NCBI RefSeq assembly: GCF_002355275.1
Contig: NZ_CP023449.1
Span: 4,194,001-4,258,000, forward strand
Length of the DNA stretch: 64,000 nucleotides
Direction: 5' to 3'
DNA from: Rhizorhabdus dicambivorans
GTDB taxonomy: Bacteria > Pseudomonadota > Alphaproteobacteria > Sphingomonadales > Sphingomonadaceae
Position 1 is the first letter of the stretch. Every line of letters begins with the position of its first letter. This document shows positions 25,536-34,129 of this stretch, piece after piece. Position numbers and translations under genes: made by a program. The notes beneath the pieces are model-generated. The model was not told where the DNA came from. It was given only the letters and a program-made list of their open reading frames with translations, and searched no databases.

Positions 25536-26359
25536 AAAAGCTGTGTTTCATTGCCGCAAGCCTACTTGCAGCGCAGCCAGCCCTAGCCCTGCCATCGACC
25601 GGATCAGCTGTCCTGCAGGTGAGCAGCGCCATGCGTGCCGCAACGGTCGAACCGGCGCGGCAGGGCTACGTCAACGCCCTGCAGGTCTACGCATTCTCGG
25701 ACGGCGCGATCTATCAGGTCTATACCGCGCCGGGCTCGATCACCGACATCGCGCTCCAGCCCGGCGAAGCGCTGATCGCCGTCGCCAGTGGAGACACCGT
25801 GCGCTGGGTGATCGGTGACACGACCAGCGGAACCGCTGAAACCAAGCGGGTGCATATCCTCGCAAAGCCAATATCGGCAGGGCTGAGCACCACGCTCGTC
25901 ATCACGACTGATAGGCGGGCCTACCATCTTCGGCTGTCGAGCACCGCTATTTCGACGATGGCCGGGATCCGATGGTCCTACCCTCAGGACGAATTGCTGG
26001 CGCTGAAGCGCGCCGCCGTTGCGGCCGAGGCGGCGGCACCGATCGCGACCGGGCTGCAGATCGACCAGCTCAACTTCAATTATGCGATCAGCGGCGACAA
26101 GCCGAACTGGCGGCCGTTGCGCGCCTTCGACGATGGTCGGCAGACCTATATCGAGTTCCCGGCTTCGCTCGGTACCGGCGATGCGCCACCGCTGTTCGCG
26201 ACCGGAGCAGACGGATCGGTCGAGCTGGTGAACTATCGCCAGCGCGGCCGCTTCTACATCGTCGACAGGATCCTCGACCGTGCAGAGCTTCGCTTCGGCC
26301 TCAGGAAGCAGCAGATCGTGCGCATCAGCCGCTATGCTGACGGGCGAGGTGGGGCGTGA
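25532..26359 (+). CDS. trbG: Mating-pair protein TrbG (VirB9 family)
   Basis: 275 aa, start overlapping trbF (ATGA). It has a signal peptide (LCFIAASLLAAQPALALP) and a VirB9/CagX fold with the conserved AIYQVYTAPGSITDIALQPGE and DRRAYHLRL segments, and a C-terminal VDRILDRAELRFG lobe. It forms the outer-membrane core complex with TrbI. Its stop overlaps the trbI GTG. Confidence 0.92.
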   Translation: MKKLCFIAASLLAAQPALALPSTGSAVLQVSSAMRAATVEPARQGYVNALQVYAFSDGAIYQVYTAPGSITDIALQPGEALIAVASGDTVRWVIGDTTSGTAETKRVHILAKPISAGLSTTLVITTDRRAYHLRLSSTAISTMAGIRWSYPQDELLALKRAAVAAEAAAPIATGLQIDQLNFNYAISGDKPNWRPLRAFDDGRQTYIEFPASLGTGDAPPLFATGADGSVELVNYRQRGRFYIVDRILDRAELRFGLRKQQIVRISRYADGRGGA

Positions 26360-27531
26360 CGGGCGAGGCCACCCCGATGCCCGCGCCGAAGGTAGATCCT
26401 GAGACCTTGGTGCTTCGCAGTCGGCCGCCGCGCGCGATCCGCTTCCGTCGGGGGCTGATCGTCGGCGTCGCCGCGCTTGGTTCGGCGAGCCTGATCGGGC
26501 TGACCTGGGCAGCGCTAAAGCCGCAATTCCTCACGACCGCAGTGCAGGAAAGCGAGCTGTCCGCGCCGAGTCACCAAGCATCGGCTGATGCCCTCGCGGC
26601 GTTGCCTAACAACTATGGCGATGTGCCGAAGCTCGGGCCGCCGCTGCCAGGCGACCTTGGCCGGCCCATCCTGCGGGCCGAGCGCCGCGGTGATCTTGAA
26701 ACAGCGTCATCGGTTCGGCAGCGGGAGGACAGTGAGCGGCAGGCCTATGCCGACGCCCTCAAGGCGGCTCGGCAGTCGCCGGTGCTGGTGCAGGCCGCCG
26801 GAGTGGCGACGGGCGCGCGCGGTGGCGACGCCGCAATAAGCATTCCGAGCTTGCGCGGTTCGGACGCGCTGCCGACCGCGGCTTCAGCTTTGGGCGAGCC
26901 GCTCGAAGGCCGCTCCGATGGGCGAGGTGCAATCAATCCGCACCGTCTGCTCCCGCCGTCATCGCCGTACATCCTGTCCGCCGGCAGTGTCATTGCAGCG
27001 AGCTTGTTAACGGCGCTCAATTCGGACGTGCCGGGCATTGTGGTCGCCCAGGTGACCCAGCCGGTATACGACAGCGCGACCGGAAGGCTGCTGCTCGTGC
27101 CGCAAGGTTCGCGGCTAATCGGGCGCTACGACGAAAAGCTGTCCTTCGGCGCGAATCGTCTCGCCATTGGCTGGCAGCGCTTGATTCTGCCTGATGGAAG
27201 CTCGCTCAGCCTCGACGATATGCCGGGAACCGACGCGGGCGGAACGGCCGGCCTCACCGATCAAGTGGATCGTCACATGGGTGCTCTCGTCAGCGCTGTG
27301 ACTCTATCTACGGCGCTCAGCGTCGGCAGCGAGCTCGCGCTCGGCGGCGATGGGCGTCTGATCGATGCCATCCGGCAGGGATCGCAGCAGAGCGTCAACC
27401 GCGCTGGAGATCTGCTGGTGGGCAAGCAGCTGGACGTCCGGCCCTCGATCGTCGTCCGGCCAGGCGCAACTGTCCGCCTGCTCGTCCAACGCGACCTCAT
27501 GCTGTCGCAGTGGAAAGGAAATGCACAATGA
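26356..27531 (+). CDS. trbI: Mating-pair protein TrbI (VirB10 family)
   Basis: 391 aa, GTG start overlapping trbG. A membrane anchor (LIVGVAALGSASLIGLTW) is followed by a variable linker and the VirB10 domain: SPYILSAGSVIAASLLTALNSDVPG, VTQPVYDSATGRLLLVPQGSRLIG and a C-terminal VRPGATVRLLVQRDL. It spans both membranes and opens the outer gate when it senses ATPase activity. Its stop overlaps the next ATG. Confidence 0.95.
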   Translation: MTGEATPMPAPKVDPETLVLRSRPPRAIRFRRGLIVGVAALGSASLIGLTWAALKPQFLTTAVQESELSAPSHQASADALAALPNNYGDVPKLGPPLPGDLGRPILRAERRGDLETASSVRQREDSERQAYADALKAARQSPVLVQAAGVATGARGGDAAISIPSLRGSDALPTAASALGEPLEGRSDGRGAINPHRLLPPSSPYILSAGSVIAASLLTALNSDVPGIVVAQVTQPVYDSATGRLLLVPQGSRLIGRYDEKLSFGANRLAIGWQRLILPDGSSLSLDDMPGTDAGGTAGLTDQVDRHMGALVSAVTLSTALSVGSELALGGDGRLIDAIRQGSQQSVNRAGDLLVGKQLDVRPSIVVRPGATVRLLVQRDLMLSQWKGNAQ

Positions 27532-27764
27532 CCGAGCTGAAACTCGCAAGGCTCCCGGATCGAAACCCCGTCAAGCTCGCGATCGCAGTCATGCCGGATC
27601 TGCACTCAGCCCTTCTCGACTATGCAGCGATCTACGCAGAACGATATGGCCAGCAGGAAGCACTGCCCGAGCTCATTCCGGCGATGCTCGAAACATTTAT
27701 TGCCAGCGATCGCGGCTTCGCGAAGGCGCGCGAAGCCATGCGTTCAGACCAGTCTCGAAAATAA
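27528..27764 (+). CDS. DUF2274-family small protein at the end of the trb operon
   Basis: 78 aa from the ATG at 27528, overlapping the trbI stop by 4 nt. It matches the DUF2274 family (ELKLARLPDRNPVKLAIAV, LLDYAAIYAERYG, PAMLETFIASDRGFAKAR), which is recurrent immediately after trbI in Tn4371-like modules. No function is known. The translational coupling suggests a transfer-related role. Confidence 0.85.
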   Translation: MTELKLARLPDRNPVKLAIAVMPDLHSALLDYAAIYAERYGQQEALPELIPAMLETFIASDRGFAKAREAMRSDQSRK

Positions 27765-27773
27765 GGTCGACCG

Positions 27774-28001
27774 ATGCCCAAATTGACGGAAACACCCGCA
27801 GGCGCCCCGTCTCCGTTCAGATCGAACGAGGAGGCCGCCCGCTACCTACGTCTCTCACCGCGAACCTTGGAAAAATATCGGGTTAGCGGCGAAGGACCGC
27901 GCTTTCGCAAGCTCGGCAGGAGGGTGGTCTACTCGGTGGTCGACCTCGAATCCTGGGCGGCGGCACGGGCTTGCTCATCTACCGCAACGCCGGCCGATTG
28001 A
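27774..28001 (+). CDS. Small HTH (MerR/AlpA-like) protein, possible excisionase
   Basis: 75 aa. It is a helix-turn-helix protein of the excisionase/DNA-binding type (SNEEAARYLRLSPRTLEKYRVSGEGPRFRKLGRRVVY, VVDLESWAAARA). It sits 9 nt after the DUF2274 gene and directly faces the convergent integrase, so it is a good candidate for the directionality factor of ICE excision. A transfer-operon regulator is the alternative. Confidence 0.75.
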   Translation: MPKLTETPAGAPSPFRSNEEAARYLRLSPRTLEKYRVSGEGPRFRKLGRRVVYSVVDLESWAAARACSSTATPAD

Positions 28002-28005
28002 GCGG

Positions 28006-29424
28006 TCAGGCGGCAAGCGGGGACTGTTCGTCCGCGTAAAGCCACAGGATAGTATCATCGCCTTGCGCCGATCGCGTCGGAACACCGGGCTTGTTAGCCA
28101 CGTGATCGCGCGCAGTCGGTCGTTCCAGATCGACCATACCCGCATCGGTTCTACCGCTGGACAACCACGCCAGCGTTTCGTTCCGCCGCTCCCCCGGCCC
28201 ATTGGCAACCGCATTCAACATCAAATCCGATATCTTTTCCTGCTGGCGGCGAAGATGATCCGACATGATAACAGAGACCGTGATATACTCCTCGTTCACG
28301 CCGGGGAGCGCGTGGTTCATCAAAATCTTGGCATCGAGCGACGGTACTCGCGCAGCCTGAGCACAAGTCCGGAAGGTTTGCCGCAGATCATTGCCCCACT
28401 TACTAAGGATCGAACGGTCTTCCTGCGTTTCCTCGATATGACCCGATTTGCTAGCTGCCGCAAAAATCCAGGTTTCTGCCTGTTCTGGATATAGCCGGCG
28501 CGAGATCCTTATCGTGCGGATGAGGCAGCGGATCATCGCAGGCGACAGGACAATATCGAATGCCCGGTCGGCGCCGCCCTTGGGCATCGGAATGTGTAGC
28601 AAGCGACGATGCCAATTAATATGTTCAAGCGCCGAGCATTTGAGGGCGCCCGGACGGCAGCCCGAAAGCGCCGAGAAAAGATGGAATTCGCGCCGTACGG
28701 GATTCTCCAGGGCAACGAGCTCATCGAACCACTGAGGCAGCTGCCTCGGTCCCATCCCGGTCTTGCGACGGTGTTCCCGGTTCCAATCGACGGCATCGAC
28801 CGGATTGCCGACCGGCAGGCTCCGGTCCTTTTTACGCGCGTGGTTATAGATCGCCCGTAGAGTCCTCATGGCGCCGTTGGCACCGTAGGGTCCATTCTCT
28901 TCGGTCAGCCGGTCATGGCGGCGAGCCACCATATCCGGATCATTGGAAAGCACCTTGATGGAGGTCTGCTTCCAGTCAGCGAAATACCGGTTCAGGTGGG
29001 TTTCGTAACCGGAGATGGTCCGCGGCGACCGGCTCTTGCGTTCGAGCGCGATCTTGAACCGCTCCCAAGCCTCCCACAGCGTCACCCCATCTTTGCGGGC
29101 CTCGACGGGGTCCTCGCCACGATCGACTGCCCGCTTGTCGGCTGCCGAGGTGATCTTGCTGTCGGAAATTCCCACCAGCGCTTTGCGAGCCTTAGTGCGT
29201 GCCTCACTGGCACTAACCTGGGGGGCTGAGCCAACCCGCACGCGTACCGTCTTACGGTGATCGCCCACGATGGTGTCCTGCTGGACACAGTAGGATTTGC
29301 GGCGCTTTCCGACGAGGACGAAGAAGTTGGTGACCTCGCTGTCACGGACAATGTAGCTCCCGCTATCGGCCAGTGGCAGCCGGCGCACGACATCATCGGT
29401 AAGCTTTATTCGATTAGCGCGCAT
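28006..29424 (-). CDS. int: ICE integrase (tyrosine recombinase)
   Basis: 472 aa from the ATG at 29424 (MRANRIKLTDDVV), with GGAG upstream; the frame to 29517 includes non-conserved sequence. The N-terminal arm-binding region precedes a SAM-like core-binding domain (KSRSPRTISGYETHLNRYF). The catalytic domain has box I Arg (LSGCRPGALKC), box II NDLRQTF, where the usual His is Asn, then His (MNHALPG) and Tyr (NEEYITV). It lies about 215 bp from a tRNA-Arg 3' fragment, the likely attachment site, and should integrate and excise the element. Confidence 0.88.
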   Translation of the reverse strand: MRANRIKLTDDVVRRLPLADSGSYIVRDSEVTNFFVLVGKRRKSYCVQQDTIVGDHRKTVRVRVGSAPQVSASEARTKARKALVGISDSKITSAADKRAVDRGEDPVEARKDGVTLWEAWERFKIALERKSRSPRTISGYETHLNRYFADWKQTSIKVLSNDPDMVARRHDRLTEENGPYGANGAMRTLRAIYNHARKKDRSLPVGNPVDAVDWNREHRRKTGMGPRQLPQWFDELVALENPVRREFHLFSALSGCRPGALKCSALEHINWHRRLLHIPMPKGGADRAFDIVLSPAMIRCLIRTIRISRRLYPEQAETWIFAAASKSGHIEETQEDRSILSKWGNDLRQTFRTCAQAARVPSLDAKILMNHALPGVNEEYITVSVIMSDHLRRQQEKISDLMLNAVANGPGERRNETLAWLSSGRTDAGMVDLERPTARDHVANKPGVPTRSAQGDDTILWLYADEQSPLAA

Positions 29425-29637
29425 CGTCGTCTCCAAGTCCGCAGACCCGTTCAGAAAACAATCTGAAAGGCCAAAAAGAACGGTTATTGAACGGTGGACT
29501 AGTCGAGGACATGGCACACCGATCAGCTACGATGAGATTATATGGCGACCTACTCACCCCACCAAATCAATGATTTAGGGGTAAAGGGATCGTGTCCGAG
29601 GGAAGCTCAGAGAAGCCTGTCGGACTCGCGTGGGCAG

Positions 29638-29682
29638 CTACGAATCTGAGGGTCGGACGTTCGAATCGTTCCGGGCGCGCCA
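29638..29682 (+). repeat. tRNA-Arg(ACG) 3'-half fragment, ICE attachment-site repeat
   Basis: The 45 nt read as a tRNA from the anticodon loop (C-T-ACG-A-A) through the 3' anticodon strand, the T-arm (GGACG stem, TTCGAAT loop, CGTTC stem), acceptor strand CGGGCGC, discriminator G and CCA. The expected 5' half (GCGCCCG... and TCAGA anticodon strand) is absent upstream. Integration by tyrosine recombinases into tRNA 3' ends leaves exactly such a duplicate, so this marks one ICE end; the complete tRNA should lie at the other end, outside the window. Confidence 0.8.
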
Positions 29683-29709
29683 AGTTCTTCCCGATATCGA
29701 GACATCCCA

Positions 29710-30282
29710 ATTACTTAGATATCCCCGCGCGAGTTCGACATTTGGATGCGCTTGCTCGGCAAGGTGGGGGCAGCGTGCTGTGGCTGCTCCGCGCCAATGC
29801 CTGGGCCGACGCCAATCTGCTACGCGAAGCCAAGAGCCGGGGCGTCGATCCGGCCCGCGTCATTTTCGCCAACCCGATGCCGCATGAGTTGCACCTGGCC
29901 CGGCCGAAGCAGGCCGACCTGGTCCTCGACACCTTCAACGTCGACGCACACACCACCGCCACCGATGCGCTCTGGGGTGGGGTTGCCAGTCGTCACGCGG
30001 CCGGGGCGGCGGTTCGCCGCACGGGTGGGCTTCAGCTTGCTGACGGCGCTCGGCGTGCCGGAACTGGTGGCGCAATGTGATGCGGATTGTGAGGCATTTC
30101 ACTTGATACTCGCCACCGATCCCAAACGGCCGGTCGCGGGCTGGGAGAAGGATCGCAGGTAATCGACCAACAGCGCCCTTGTTCGATACAGCGCGGTCGA
30201 CGCGGCATTTCGAGGCCGTCTATCGGGCGCCTGTCAGCATCAGCTCAACGGACTGGCTCCCGCCGATATCGAAATCGAGTAG
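29710..30282 (+). pseudogene. Degraded GT41/O-GlcNAc-transferase-like gene fragment
   Basis: Fragments in shifting frames line up with the C-terminal catalytic region of bacterial TPR/SPINDLY-type GT41 proteins: ISPREFDIWMRLLGKV, then SVLWLLRANAWADANLLREA and DLVLDTFNVDAHTTATDALWGG in another frame, then GLPVVTRPGRRFAARVGFSLL back in the first, then LFDTARSTRHFEAVYRA and a final GLAPADIEIE ending at 30282. At least four frameshifts are needed, two at G-runs near 29,770 and 29,975. The TPR half is missing. It lies immediately outside the tRNA repeat and is certainly non-functional as written. Confidence 0.75.
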
Positions 30283-30313
30283 CTGGCGGGGCTATCTTGC
30301 TGTCCCCGCGCAC

Positions 30314-30607
30314 GCTTACGCAGCTTCAGTCCGCGCTTCTGCGGGCGGAGGGGGAGGCTCCGCGCCTCCATGTCGCCCGGCCATTCGGGTGACCCGATCG
30401 GACGGCCGATGCCTTCGGCCTTGCGCAGGGCGGCATAGGTGAAGGCCTCGTCGAACGTCTCGCCGAGGAAGGCCGCGAAGTCGCCGACACGGCCGAGCGC
30501 GGGGGCGACGGTGACGAAGCGGCTGTCCCGGCCGGTGAGGTGCGCGCGTACACGTGACCAAGGCCAGTTCTCGGGGCGCTGTACCAGCCGGGCACGCACC
30601 GGATCAG
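30314..30607 (-). pseudogene. C-terminal remnant of a REP-associated (Y1/IS200-like) transposase
   Basis: The minus strand encodes DPVRARLVQRPENWPWSRVRAHLTG followed by VGDFAAFLGETFDEAFTYAALRKAEGIGRP, the conserved C-terminal segment of REP-associated tyrosine transposases (normally NPVRARLV...WPWSS). The catalytic HUH and Tyr regions are missing, and sequence upstream of 30607 is unrelated. It is a dead fragment. The remainder of 30,283-30,857 holds no recognisable gene. Confidence 0.65.
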
Positions 30608-30857
30608 TCGCTTTACCTCGGCCCCGTCGCCGATAAAGCGATCGCATTTCGGGATCGCTTTCGACCTCACCGCAGTAGCACGTCGGGCGCAGGCTCAGGG
30701 TGCGTCGCAACGGCCGGCGGAGCAATGACCCGCGCTTTCGGGACCTCTGCGGGTCCGCGACAGCGACAGCGAAGCCTTGCCCTTTCCGGCCGCTTCCACC
30801 CATAAGGGCGGCGGCCGCTCAATGGCGGTCGAGTAAAAATATGGATTATCCAGACGA

Positions 30858-33788
30858 ATGACCGATGCGAGCTCAGTCGCCCTGATTCTCGCGCTTCCTT
30901 TCCTGGGCAGCCTGATCTCGGCCTTCCTGCCGGCCCGCGCGCGCAACTGGGCGGCGGGGCTCGCGGGCTCGGTCGCCCTGTTGGCGGCGGGGCTGCTGGC
31001 CGGCTTCTATTCCGAGATCTCGGCCGGTCGGGTTGTCCGCCATGCCGAGCCCTGGCTGCCCTCGCTCGGGCTGGACCTCACGCTCAGGATCAGCGGCTTC
31101 TCATGGCTGTTCGCCATGCTCATCGTCGGCATCGGCGCGCTGGTGGTGCTTTATGCCCGCTATTATATGTCGCCGCAGGATCCGGTTCCCCGGTTTTTCT
31201 CCTTCCTGCTGGCCTTCATGGGATCGATGCTGGGGATCGTTCTGTCCGGCAATCTCATCCAGATCATCTTCTTCTGGGAGCTGACCAGCCTCTTCTCCTT
31301 CCTGCTGATCGGCTATTGGCACCATAACCAGAGCGCGCGTGACGGCGCCCGGATCGCACTGATCGTCACGGGAACGGGCGGCGTGTGCATGCTGGTCGGC
31401 TTCCTGCTGCTCGGCAGGATTGCCGGCAGCTACGATATCGACCAGGTGCTGATGGCGGGGGACCTGATCCGCGGCCACCATCTCTATCTGCCGATGCTGA
31501 TCCTCATCCTGATCGGCGCGTTCACGAAAAGTGCGCAATTCCCGTTCCACTTCTGGTTGCCGCACGCCATGGCGGCACCGACGCCGGTGTCGGCCTATCT
31601 GCATTCGGCCACGATGGTCAAAGCCGGCATCTTCATCCTCATCCTCCTCTGGCCCGTCCTCGCGGGCACGGAAAGCTGGTACCTGATCGTGGCGACGACC
31701 GGCCTGGCGACGCTTCTGGTCGGCGCCTGGGCGGCGATCTTCCAGCATGATCTTAAGGGTCTGCTGGCCTATTCGACGATCAGCCATCTCGGCCTCATCA
31801 CCCTGCTCCTGGGCCTTGGCAGCCCGCTTGGCGCGGTGGCGGCGATCTTCCACACCCTGAACCACGCGACGTTCAAGGCGTCGCTGTTCATGGCGGCCGG
31901 CATCATCGACCACGAGACTGGAACCCGGGACCTGCGCCGGCTGAGCGGGCTCGCGCGCTTCATGCCGATCACCGCCACGCTCGCGATGGTCGCCGCCGCC
32001 GCGATGGCCGGCGTGCCGCTGCTCAACGGCTTCCTGTCGAAGGAAATGTTTCTCGCCGAAGCGCTGGAGGTGCACAGCGGCACCATTCTCGACCAGCTCC
32101 TGCCGGTGCTGGCGACGCTCGCCAGCATGTTCAGCGTGCTCTACTCGCTGCGCTTCATTCACCAGGCCTTCTTCGGACCGCCACCGGCCGACCTGCCACG
32201 CAACCCGGCCGAAGCGCCACCCTGGATGCGCCTGCCGATCGAAATCCTCGTGGTCCTCTGTCTGCTGGTCGGGATCATTCCGGCGGTGACCATCGGCCCC
32301 CTGCTGGACATCGCCGCGCGCTCGATCCTGCGCGACAGGACGCCTCTCTACGATCTCGCCGTCTGGCATGGCTTCAGCATGCCGCTGTTGATGAGCGCGA
32401 TCGCGCTGGTGGGGGGCGTCCTGCTCTACGGGCTGCTCGGCGCGCGGCTGAACCGCACCGCGATATCCCCGCTCATCGGATGGATCAAAGGCCGGCGGAC
32501 GTTCGAAACCGTGCTGGCAGCCACGATCCAGGGAGCGCGCAAGCTCTACGGCCTGGTCGGCACGCGACGGCTTCAGGTCCAGCTGCGCCTGTTGATCGTC
32601 ACCGCCATCGTGGCCGGCGCGCTCCCCTTCATCAATCTCGGCTACAGCCTCGGATCACTTCCCGGCACGGTGATCGACCCTGTGTTCGCCGTCCTCTGGG
32701 GCCTGGGCGGCGTCGCCGCGATATGCGCGGCGGTCCGCGCGAAGTTTCACCGCCTGGCTGCGCTGATCATGGTCGGCATCGCAGGCCTGGCCACCTGCAT
32801 AAGCTTCATCTGGCTGTCGGCGCCCGACCTCGGGCTGACCCAGCTGCTCGTCGAGACGGTGACGCTGGTCCTGTTGCTGCTTGGACTGCGCTGGCTCCCG
32901 CTGAGATCGCGGCACATTCCGGCCGATATCGGCACACCCTTCAGCGTCGGCTTCAGGCGGGGCGGCGATCTCCTCCTGGCGATATGCGGCGGCGCCGGTG
33001 CGGCCGCGATCGCCTATGCGATCATGACCCGCCCGGCGCCCGAGGGTATCTCCCGCTTCTTCATGGAACAGGCCTATCCCGGCGGCGGCGGCGCCAATGT
33101 CGTCAACGTCATTCTGGTCGATTTCCGCGGGTTCGACACGCTTGGCGAGATTACCGTGCTTTCGATCGTCGCGTTGACCGTGTTCACCCTGCTCAGGCGT
33201 TTCAGGCCCGCCGCGGAAAGCACGCAGATACCGGACCAGCAGAAGGTTCAGAACGCCTCCGATGGCGCGCGCGAAGGGAGCCAGCACGGCGACACCGCCA
33301 AACATTATCTCCTCGTGCCCCGGGTCATCATGGAGTGGCTGTTTCCGGTCATCCTGACCTGTGCTCTCTATCTGCTCGTGCGCGGCCATGACCTGCCCGG
33401 CGGCGGCTTTGCCGCGGGGCTCACGGCCTCGATCGCGATTATCCTGCTCTACATGGCCAACGGCACGCGCTGGGTGGAAGCCCGGCTCAACGTCCATCCG
33501 GTCCGCTGGATCAGCGTTGGCCTGCTCCTCGCCGCCACGACCGGCATGGCTGCCTGGCTGTTCGGCTTCCCCTTCCTGTCGACCTATTTCAGCTATTTCA
33601 CGCTGCCGATCATCGGCGATGTCCCGATCGCCAGCGCGCTGCTGTTCGATATCGGCGTCTTCGCCGTCGTGGTGGGCACGACGGTGCTCATCCTCATCGC
33701 ATTCGCGCACCAGTCGATCCGCACACCGAGAGCGGCCCCCAAGCCCGATGCCGTCGCTCCCGATCACGATATCGGGCAGATCGTCTGA
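30858..33788 (+). CDS. mrpA: Na+/H+ antiporter subunit A with fused B domain
   Basis: 976 aa. The N-terminal two thirds are NuoL-like: Complex I proton-channel helices with EASLWELTSLFSFLLIG-type Glu/Lys sites (FFWELTSLFSFLLIGYWHH; TKSAQFPFHFWLPHAMAAPTPVSAYLHSATMVKAGIF). The C-terminal part (about 825-955) is an MnhB-like domain (LVPRVIMEWLFPVILTCALY; HDLPGGGFAAGL). It is the large channel subunit of the multisubunit Mrp antiporter exporting Na+ in exchange for protons. No separate mrpB exists, as in group 2 mrp operons. Its stop and the mrpC start share one base. Confidence 0.93.
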   Translation: MTDASSVALILALPFLGSLISAFLPARARNWAAGLAGSVALLAAGLLAGFYSEISAGRVVRHAEPWLPSLGLDLTLRISGFSWLFAMLIVGIGALVVLYARYYMSPQDPVPRFFSFLLAFMGSMLGIVLSGNLIQIIFFWELTSLFSFLLIGYWHHNQSARDGARIALIVTGTGGVCMLVGFLLLGRIAGSYDIDQVLMAGDLIRGHHLYLPMLILILIGAFTKSAQFPFHFWLPHAMAAPTPVSAYLHSATMVKAGIFILILLWPVLAGTESWYLIVATTGLATLLVGAWAAIFQHDLKGLLAYSTISHLGLITLLLGLGSPLGAVAAIFHTLNHATFKASLFMAAGIIDHETGTRDLRRLSGLARFMPITATLAMVAAAAMAGVPLLNGFLSKEMFLAEALEVHSGTILDQLLPVLATLASMFSVLYSLRFIHQAFFGPPPADLPRNPAEAPPWMRLPIEILVVLCLLVGIIPAVTIGPLLDIAARSILRDRTPLYDLAVWHGFSMPLLMSAIALVGGVLLYGLLGARLNRTAISPLIGWIKGRRTFETVLAATIQGARKLYGLVGTRRLQVQLRLLIVTAIVAGALPFINLGYSLGSLPGTVIDPVFAVLWGLGGVAAICAAVRAKFHRLAALIMVGIAGLATCISFIWLSAPDLGLTQLLVETVTLVLLLLGLRWLPLRSRHIPADIGTPFSVGFRRGGDLLLAICGGAGAAAIAYAIMTRPAPEGISRFFMEQAYPGGGGANVVNVILVDFRGFDTLGEITVLSIVALTVFTLLRRFRPAAESTQIPDQQKVQNASDGAREGSQHGDTAKHYLLVPRVIMEWLFPVILTCALYLLVRGHDLPGGGFAAGLTASIAIILLYMANGTRWVEARLNVHPVRWISVGLLLAATTGMAAWLFGFPFLSTYFSYFTLPIIGDVPIASALLFDIGVFAVVVGTTVLILIAFAHQSIRTPRAAPKPDAVAPDHDIGQIV

Positions 33789-34129
33789 TGGAGGCCGTAC
33801 TCGCACTGGGCATCGGCGTCCTGACGGCTTCCGGACTCTGGCTGCTGTTCCGCCCCCGCACCTTCCAGGTCGTGCTGGGATTGTCGCTGCTCTCCTATGC
33901 GGTCAACCTGTTCATCCTCGCCGCCGGGCGCCTGCGCAGCGATGCTCCGCCGATCGTCGGCAAGGGCGCCGTCGATCCCGCGCTCTACGCGGATCCGATC
34001 CCGCAGGCGTTGATCCTGACCGCCATCGTCATCTCCTTCGCCACCACGGCGCTGCTGCTCGTGGTGCTGCTCGCCGCCCGCGGGTTGACCGGCACCGACC
34101 ATGTCGACGGCGAGGATGACGAGCGATGA
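33788..34129 (+). CDS. mrpC: Na+/H+ antiporter subunit C
   Basis: 113 aa, NuoK-like with three membrane spans (ALGIGVLTASGLWLLF; FQVVLGLSLLSYAVNLFILA; PQALILTAIVISFATTALLLVVLL) and the conserved ADPIPQALILTAIVI. It is part of the Mrp membrane complex and is packed between mrpA and mrpD, overlapping mrpD by 4 nt. Confidence 0.93.
   Translation: MEAVLALGIGVLTASGLWLLFRPRTFQVVLGLSLLSYAVNLFILAAGRLRSDAPPIVGKGAVDPALYADPIPQALILTAIVISFATTALLLVVLLAARGLTGTDHVDGEDDER

Noticed and set aside
29601-29682. Possible complete tRNA ending at 29682
   Set aside because: Only the 3' half folds; the expected acceptor and D-arm 5' strands are absent upstream, although an AGCTCAG word occurs by chance.
31101-32369. 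Long minus-strand frame (422 aa) opposite mrpA
   Set aside because: Composition is His/Arg/Asp/Gln-rich low-complexity typical of a reverse frame in GC-rich DNA; mrpA on the plus strand has clear family motifs.
32655-33806. Minus-strand frame (383 aa) opposite the 3' part of mrpA
   Set aside because: Same antisense-shadow composition, no motif, and no ribosome-binding site.
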